From contig NZ_BAAAKI010000016.1 of the NCBI RefSeq assembly GCF_039527675.1, forward strand, positions 62,001 through 126,000: a stretch of 64,000 nt of DNA, read 5' to 3'. A program made the translations under genes and the position numbers. Positions 60,434 through 64,000 of the stretch are shown here, one piece after another. Below the pieces are notes generated by a model that was not told where the DNA came from, searched no databases, and worked only from the letters and a program-made list of their open reading frames with translations. The stretch's first letter is position 1; each line of letters starts with the position of its first letter. Source of the DNA: Luteococcus sanguinis (GTDB lineage: Bacteria; Actinomycetota; Actinomycetes; Propionibacteriales; Propionibacteriaceae).

Positions 60434-63400
60434 ATGTCCCTCACGAATCCTGCCGCCGGCACCCCTGACGTCGGCGCGGCGCCCGCGGTCTCGGTGATCG
60501 TGCCGGTCCATCGGGCCGTTGCGACCATCGGCGAGACCCTCGAGTCGCTGGCCGCGCAGACCCTGCCCGCCGACCAGTTCGAGGTACTGCTCGTCTTCAA
60601 CGGCCCTGACGACGGTGGACGCGCGCTGGTCGAGCAGTGGGCCGCCGAGCACCCGGACGTCCCACTCCGCCTGCTCGACTGCGACCAGGCCTCGGCCGGC
60701 GCGGCGCGAAATGTGGCCCTGGACGCGCTGCGGGGCGTCAATGTCACCTTCCTGGACGCGGACGACTGGGTCTCGCCCAACTTCCTGGCCGAACTGGTGG
60801 CCGCAGCCGACGGTACGTGCATCCCGGTCGCGGGGCTGGTGGACGTCGACGCCTCGGGCACGATCAACGACCAGACGACCGTGATGCAGTCGCTGGCCGG
60901 CAACCCGACCCGCATGCCGGTCTTCTCCAGCACGCCGGTGACCGGCATGATGGCGGTCAAGCTCTTCCCCGCGGCAATGCTCGAGTCCGTGCGGTTCCAG
61001 CCGGAGCTGCGCTCCGGTGAGGACGTCGTGTTCAACTCCGACGTCTTCGAGCCCTTCCACCTGAACTACACCCCACTCGACTCGACCCCCTGGCAGAACG
61101 GCGCGCTGTACTACCGCCGGCTGAGCGAGACCTCGGTGTCGCGCCAGCAGGAGTCCTACGACTTCCTGGTCTCCCAGCGGCTGGCCGGCATCCGGGCGAT
61201 GCTGCGCGGCAAACAGGCCAGCGTGGACGAGCGCACGCCGCTCACCCGCCGGCTGGTCGCCGCCCAGCTCGGCTTCGTCGAGCGCTACCTGGCCAAGCAC
61301 CCCGAGGATTGTCGCCGGGCCCAGGCCGAGGCGGCAGGGCTGGAGGGCGTGCGCCTTGTCGACGAGCACCACGACCGGATCTGGCCCGACTACGACTCCG
61401 CGGTCGGCCTGGGACGTGCGAAGCAGCCGGTGAAGGAGGTGTCGCTGATCAGCGCCACCACCTCCCAGCTGAACCGGCGCGCGAAAGAGGTCGCGATGAT
61501 CCGCGCGGCCGGCGTGAAGGTGCGTGCGGCCTACTTCTCCGGCGCCTACGACGCGAAGCTGATGCCGATCCCGCGGCACCGGATGGTGGTCGTCCCGCCG
61601 CTGGAACCGGTCGACAAGACCGCGCCGAGGCCCACCGGCCTGCTCGCGAAGGCGTCCAACCGTGGGCAGCGCTACCTGCGCCACGCCAACAAGCTGGCCC
61701 GCTTCGCCGCCCCGCACGTGATCCCGAATGCTGCCCTGCCGGCCGTGCTGGCGCGCACGGACAAGGAGGCCAGCGAGTTCTTCGAGGGCAGCCTGTCGAT
61801 CTCGCTCGGCTCGCAGGGTGAGGCCCTGGCCACTTCGCGTGGCCTGGACGGGCAGCCGCCGCAGGTGCTGGCGGCGCTGACGCTGGCTGCCGCCTCGACC
61901 CAGAGCCCGGTGCCGCGGCACAACGCGTCCGTGATCCGCCGCAGCGCGCGGGCGGCGCAGGAACTGCCGCAGAGCTCGCCCTTCCGTCCCCCCGCCCCGG
62001 TCTGGTCGATGGTCGTCTGGCGCCTGGTCAAGAGCACCCGGCTCGCTGCCGCGGACGAGGTGCTGGAGATCGCCCGGGAAGTGTTCGCCGACTCACTCGT
62101 CGAGGACGGTTTCGAACTGCTGGGCATGCTCTCCCAGATGGCCCGGACTCCCGGCCTGCCCGAGAACTGGGAAGGGGCGACGACCGCGGCCATGCAGGCC
62201 GCCGACCGGGCGCTGGACAACGATGACGTCGCGCGGGCCGTGTGGCTGACCAACCTGGTCTGCGAGGTGCTCTTCCACAACGACGTCCAGACCAATGTCG
62301 CCGAACCGCCGCTGGTCACCGACCCTGACCGCCTGCTCGCCCCGCTGCGGGCCTCGCGGGTGTGGACCCTGCTGACCACGCCGCGTCAGCGCCAGGCCGA
62401 CTCGGGTCGCAAGGCTGGCGAGCACCGCCCGTCCGTGCTCGTGATCCCGGGCAGCTTCCCGAAGTTTGCCGACGGTGTCGTGGCCTCTGTCGACGACGCC
62501 GCGGACGTCGAGGTGCTGCCCCTGCAGGAGATCTCGTCCGCGCTGGGCACCCGTGGCGTCGGGCCGGAGGAGATCGCGGCCCGGCTGCAGGTCGCCCTGG
62601 GCGAGCCGCAGACCGTCCGTCCGGACCTGGAGGAGATCCTGCGGGCCCGCGACGTCGTGTTCACCGACTGGGTGGATCGTGGCGCCGTGATGACGAGCCT
62701 GATGGCCGAACCGCAGACCCGACTGGTGGTGCGCTTCCACGGCGTCGACTCGTTGAGCATGTGGCAGTTCCTGATGGACTGGTCGCGGGTGGACGACGTC
62801 GTGTTCGTCAGCGAGCACCTGCAGGCCTCGGTCAACGCGCTGATCGGCGGGCAGTTGGAGGGGGTGCGCCAGCACGTCATCGGCAACACCGTCGACTTCG
62901 ACCGCTTCCCGGGCGAGTCCAGCGAGCTGGCACCCCGGACCCTGGCGCTGGTCGGCTGGGCGCAGAAGGTGAAGGACCCGCTGTGGGCTGTCGAGGTGCT
63001 TGCGCTGTTGCGCCAGACCGACCCCTCCTGGCGGTTGAAGTTGATCGGCGCCGACATGCCCAAGAATGCGCGGCGGGCCAGCGAGGACGCCTATGCCGAC
63101 GCCTTCCGCGAGCGGGTGCTGGCCGACGACGTCTCGGAGGCCATCGAGTATGTCGGCTTCACCAAGGACCTGCCGCGGCACCTGCGCGATGTCGGTTTTG
63201 CGCTGAGCACCAGCCTGCGCGAGTCCTGGCACATCGGCGTCCTGGAGATGGTGGCCGCGCAGGCGGTCCCGGTGATCCGGAACTGGCCGGTGTACGCGCG
63301 CTACGGCGGTGCCCGCAAGCTCTACGGCGACTGGGTGGTGGACACCCCGGAGCAGGCGGCGGAGCGGATCCTCGCCCACTCGGACCCGCAGGTGTGGCGT

Positions 63401-63505
63401 CAGGCAGCCGACGCGGCGCGGGACGAGGTGAAGCGTCGCTTCTCCGAGGACCGCACCGGGGACCTCTACCGGGAGCTGCTCCTGGGCCGGCGGTACTCCT
63501 CGTAG
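60434..63505 (+). CDS. Large two-module glycosyltransferase (GT2 plus GT4)
   Basis: 1023 residues from the ATG at 60434, with GAGGAGAA upstream. Residues 15-330 are a GT2 (GT-A) module: VSVIVPVHRAVATIGETLESLAAQTLP, then FLDADDWVSPNFLAELV with the DAD metal motif and a GEDVVF downstream acid. Residues about 350-680 are an unassigned Ala-rich middle region. Residues about 740-1020 are a GT4-like GT-B module (LVGWAQKVKDPLWAVEVLALL, LRESWHIGVLEMVAAQAVPVI, with Glu in ESWHIGVLE). It resembles bifunctional polymerases of teichoic or capsular type. Its 3' end overlaps the convergent next gene by 40 bp. Confidence 0.86.
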   Translation: MSLTNPAAGTPDVGAAPAVSVIVPVHRAVATIGETLESLAAQTLPADQFEVLLVFNGPDDGGRALVEQWAAEHPDVPLRLLDCDQASAGAARNVALDALRGVNVTFLDADDWVSPNFLAELVAAADGTCIPVAGLVDVDASGTINDQTTVMQSLAGNPTRMPVFSSTPVTGMMAVKLFPAAMLESVRFQPELRSGEDVVFNSDVFEPFHLNYTPLDSTPWQNGALYYRRLSETSVSRQQESYDFLVSQRLAGIRAMLRGKQASVDERTPLTRRLVAAQLGFVERYLAKHPEDCRRAQAEAAGLEGVRLVDEHHDRIWPDYDSAVGLGRAKQPVKEVSLISATTSQLNRRAKEVAMIRAAGVKVRAAYFSGAYDAKLMPIPRHRMVVVPPLEPVDKTAPRPTGLLAKASNRGQRYLRHANKLARFAAPHVIPNAALPAVLARTDKEASEFFEGSLSISLGSQGEALATSRGLDGQPPQVLAALTLAAASTQSPVPRHNASVIRRSARAAQELPQSSPFRPPAPVWSMVVWRLVKSTRLAAADEVLEIAREVFADSLVEDGFELLGMLSQMARTPGLPENWEGATTAAMQAADRALDNDDVARAVWLTNLVCEVLFHNDVQTNVAEPPLVTDPDRLLAPLRASRVWTLLTTPRQRQADSGRKAGEHRPSVLVIPGSFPKFADGVVASVDDAADVEVLPLQEISSALGTRGVGPEEIAARLQVALGEPQTVRPDLEEILRARDVVFTDWVDRGAVMTSLMAEPQTRLVVRFHGVDSLSMWQFLMDWSRVDDVVFVSEHLQASVNALIGGQLEGVRQHVIGNTVDFDRFPGESSELAPRTLALVGWAQKVKDPLWAVEVLALLRQTDPSWRLKLIGADMPKNARRASEDAYADAFRERVLADDVSEAIEYVGFTKDLPRHLRDVGFALSTSLRESWHIGVLEMVAAQAVPVIRNWPVYARYGGARKLYGDWVVDTPEQAAERILAHSDPQVWRQAADAARDEVKRRFSEDRTGDLYRELLLGRRYSS

Positions 63506-64000
63506 TTGACGCCGGCGAGCCCTGCGAGCGTCCCCACTCCGGAGACGACGCGGCGCACGCCCTTGATCCGGCGACCGGGGTCGCGCACGCCAGCGATGGT
63601 GAGCGCGACCCCGTTGCCGATCCGGGCGAATCCCATCGCTGCGGCGATGGCGGCGCCCTTCGCACCGGGTTGGAGCAGCCGGCGGCTGATCGCGTCCCCG
63701 GCTCCGGAGCGGAAGGCGCGCCTGGCCAGCCACGGCAGGGACACCCGGCTGGCCGGCACCTCCTCCTCGATCACGGCCTGGTCGTCCCACGCGATCGTGA
63801 AACCCGCGCGGCGGACCTTCTGGAAGTAGTTCAGGTCGCTGGAACCCGTGAAGCGGAAGGCGGAGTCGAAGCCGGGACGGACGGTGCGGACGACCTGCTG
63901 CGAGACCAGGGTGTTGTTCGTGTAGGCGTGGGGAAGCTGGTCGCCGGTCGCGTGCTTGCCGACGCTGGTGTAGACGTCGGAGTGGCGGGCCCATTCGGGG
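63466..64000 (-). CDS. GT2-family glycosyltransferase, C-terminal part
   Basis: The gene enters from the right edge; about 177 C-terminal residues are visible and no start lies in the window. FDSAFRFTGSSDLNYFQKVRRAGFTIAWDDQAVIEEEVP is the end of a GT2 catalytic domain (acceptor-side S-D motif, then the family's terminal W-D-D-x-A-V-I-E-E). Two Ala/Gly-rich segments (GAAIAAAMGFARIGNGVAL, VSGVGTLAGLAGV) may be membrane-associated. It belongs to the same surface-glycan region and converges on the 1023-residue transferase gene. Confidence 0.82.
   Translation of the reverse strand, partial: PEWARHSDVYTSVGKHATGDQLPHAYTNNTLVSQQVVRTVRPGFDSAFRFTGSSDLNYFQKVRRAGFTIAWDDQAVIEEEVPASRVSLPWLARRAFRSGAGDAISRRLLQPGAKGAAIAAAMGFARIGNGVALTIAGVRDPGRRIKGVRRVVSGVGTLAGLAGVNYEEYRRPRSSSR

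Noticed and set aside
1..64000. tRNA, rRNA, riboswitch, prophage, transposase or integrase genes
   Set aside because: I looked for conserved T-loop sequences, 16S/23S blocks and transposase DDE or integrase motifs and saw none. A tRNAscan, Rfam and ISfinder run would be decisive.

Overview
The window is a high-GC, densely packed stretch of an actinobacterial chromosome. Codon use is strongly G/C at third positions, many genes overlap by ATGA or GTGA, and alternative GTG starts are common. LipB/LipA, actinobacterial-type BioB, FtsX/MacB-type ABC and TagGH-like genes fit a member of the Propionibacteriales, but that placement is inference from gene style, not from a marker gene. No rRNA, tRNA, CRISPR array, transposase, integrase or phage gene was seen. 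The sequence looks like draft assembly: one N at 6312, a 27-N gap at 51118-51144, one likely frameshift and one in-frame stop.

Layout. 1-3.9 kb (minus strand): the fructose regulator fruR/deoR running into fruK at the window edge, then an operon of an SRPBCC protein, a sugar MFS transporter broken by an amber codon, a universal stress protein and a small DUF6191-like protein. 4.1-9.4 kb: a GT39 membrane glycosyltransferase, an M4 metalloprotease with a C-terminal emfourin-like inhibitor domain, and a MATE exporter. 9.5-14 kb: three amino-acid or organic-acid carriers (APC, dicarboxylate/amino-acid symporter, PutP). 14-15.9 kb: lipB-lipA. 15.9-22 kb (minus): an MFS carrier, two proteins of unknown role (one sigma-like) and a MacB/FtsX ABC pair. 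22.2-28.7 kb: an alpha-glucan utilisation locus (debranching-type glucosidase, LacI regulator, lipoprotein and two permeases). 28.8-30.9 kb: a NarL-type two-component system. 31-37.4 kb: a large conserved protein of unknown role, an SPFH/ribbon-helix-helix pair, a secreted metallophosphoesterase, a hemerythrin-like protein and a PfkB kinase. 37.5-42.2 kb: a biotin operon bioA-bioD-APC permease-bioB without bioF, led by a perfect palindrome. 42.3-48.4 kb: a DUF2252 protein, a TrkA-N-domain ion channel with a small membrane partner, a GNAT enzyme and an ECF-like sigma/membrane-protein pair.

48.5-64 kb is a cell-surface glycan locus. WecB and WecC make UDP-ManNAcA. A TagGH-type ABC exporter, a GT10 (fucosyltransferase-fold) enzyme and at least five further glycosyltransferases, two of them fusions of two transferase modules, lie in two divergent operons. 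A secreted lyase-like protein lies next to them. Together they suggest assembly and export of a uronic-acid-containing polymer such as a teichuronic acid or capsule.

Two dispersed repeat families run through the window. One is a 75-bp palindrome: three intact copies, one of them open for exactly 25 codons inside the stress-protein gene, plus one diverged copy. The other is a CTCGACAAGCTCGGGGA element that has grown into 21-bp tandem arrays coding the C-terminal tails of a histidine kinase and of a sigma-like factor.
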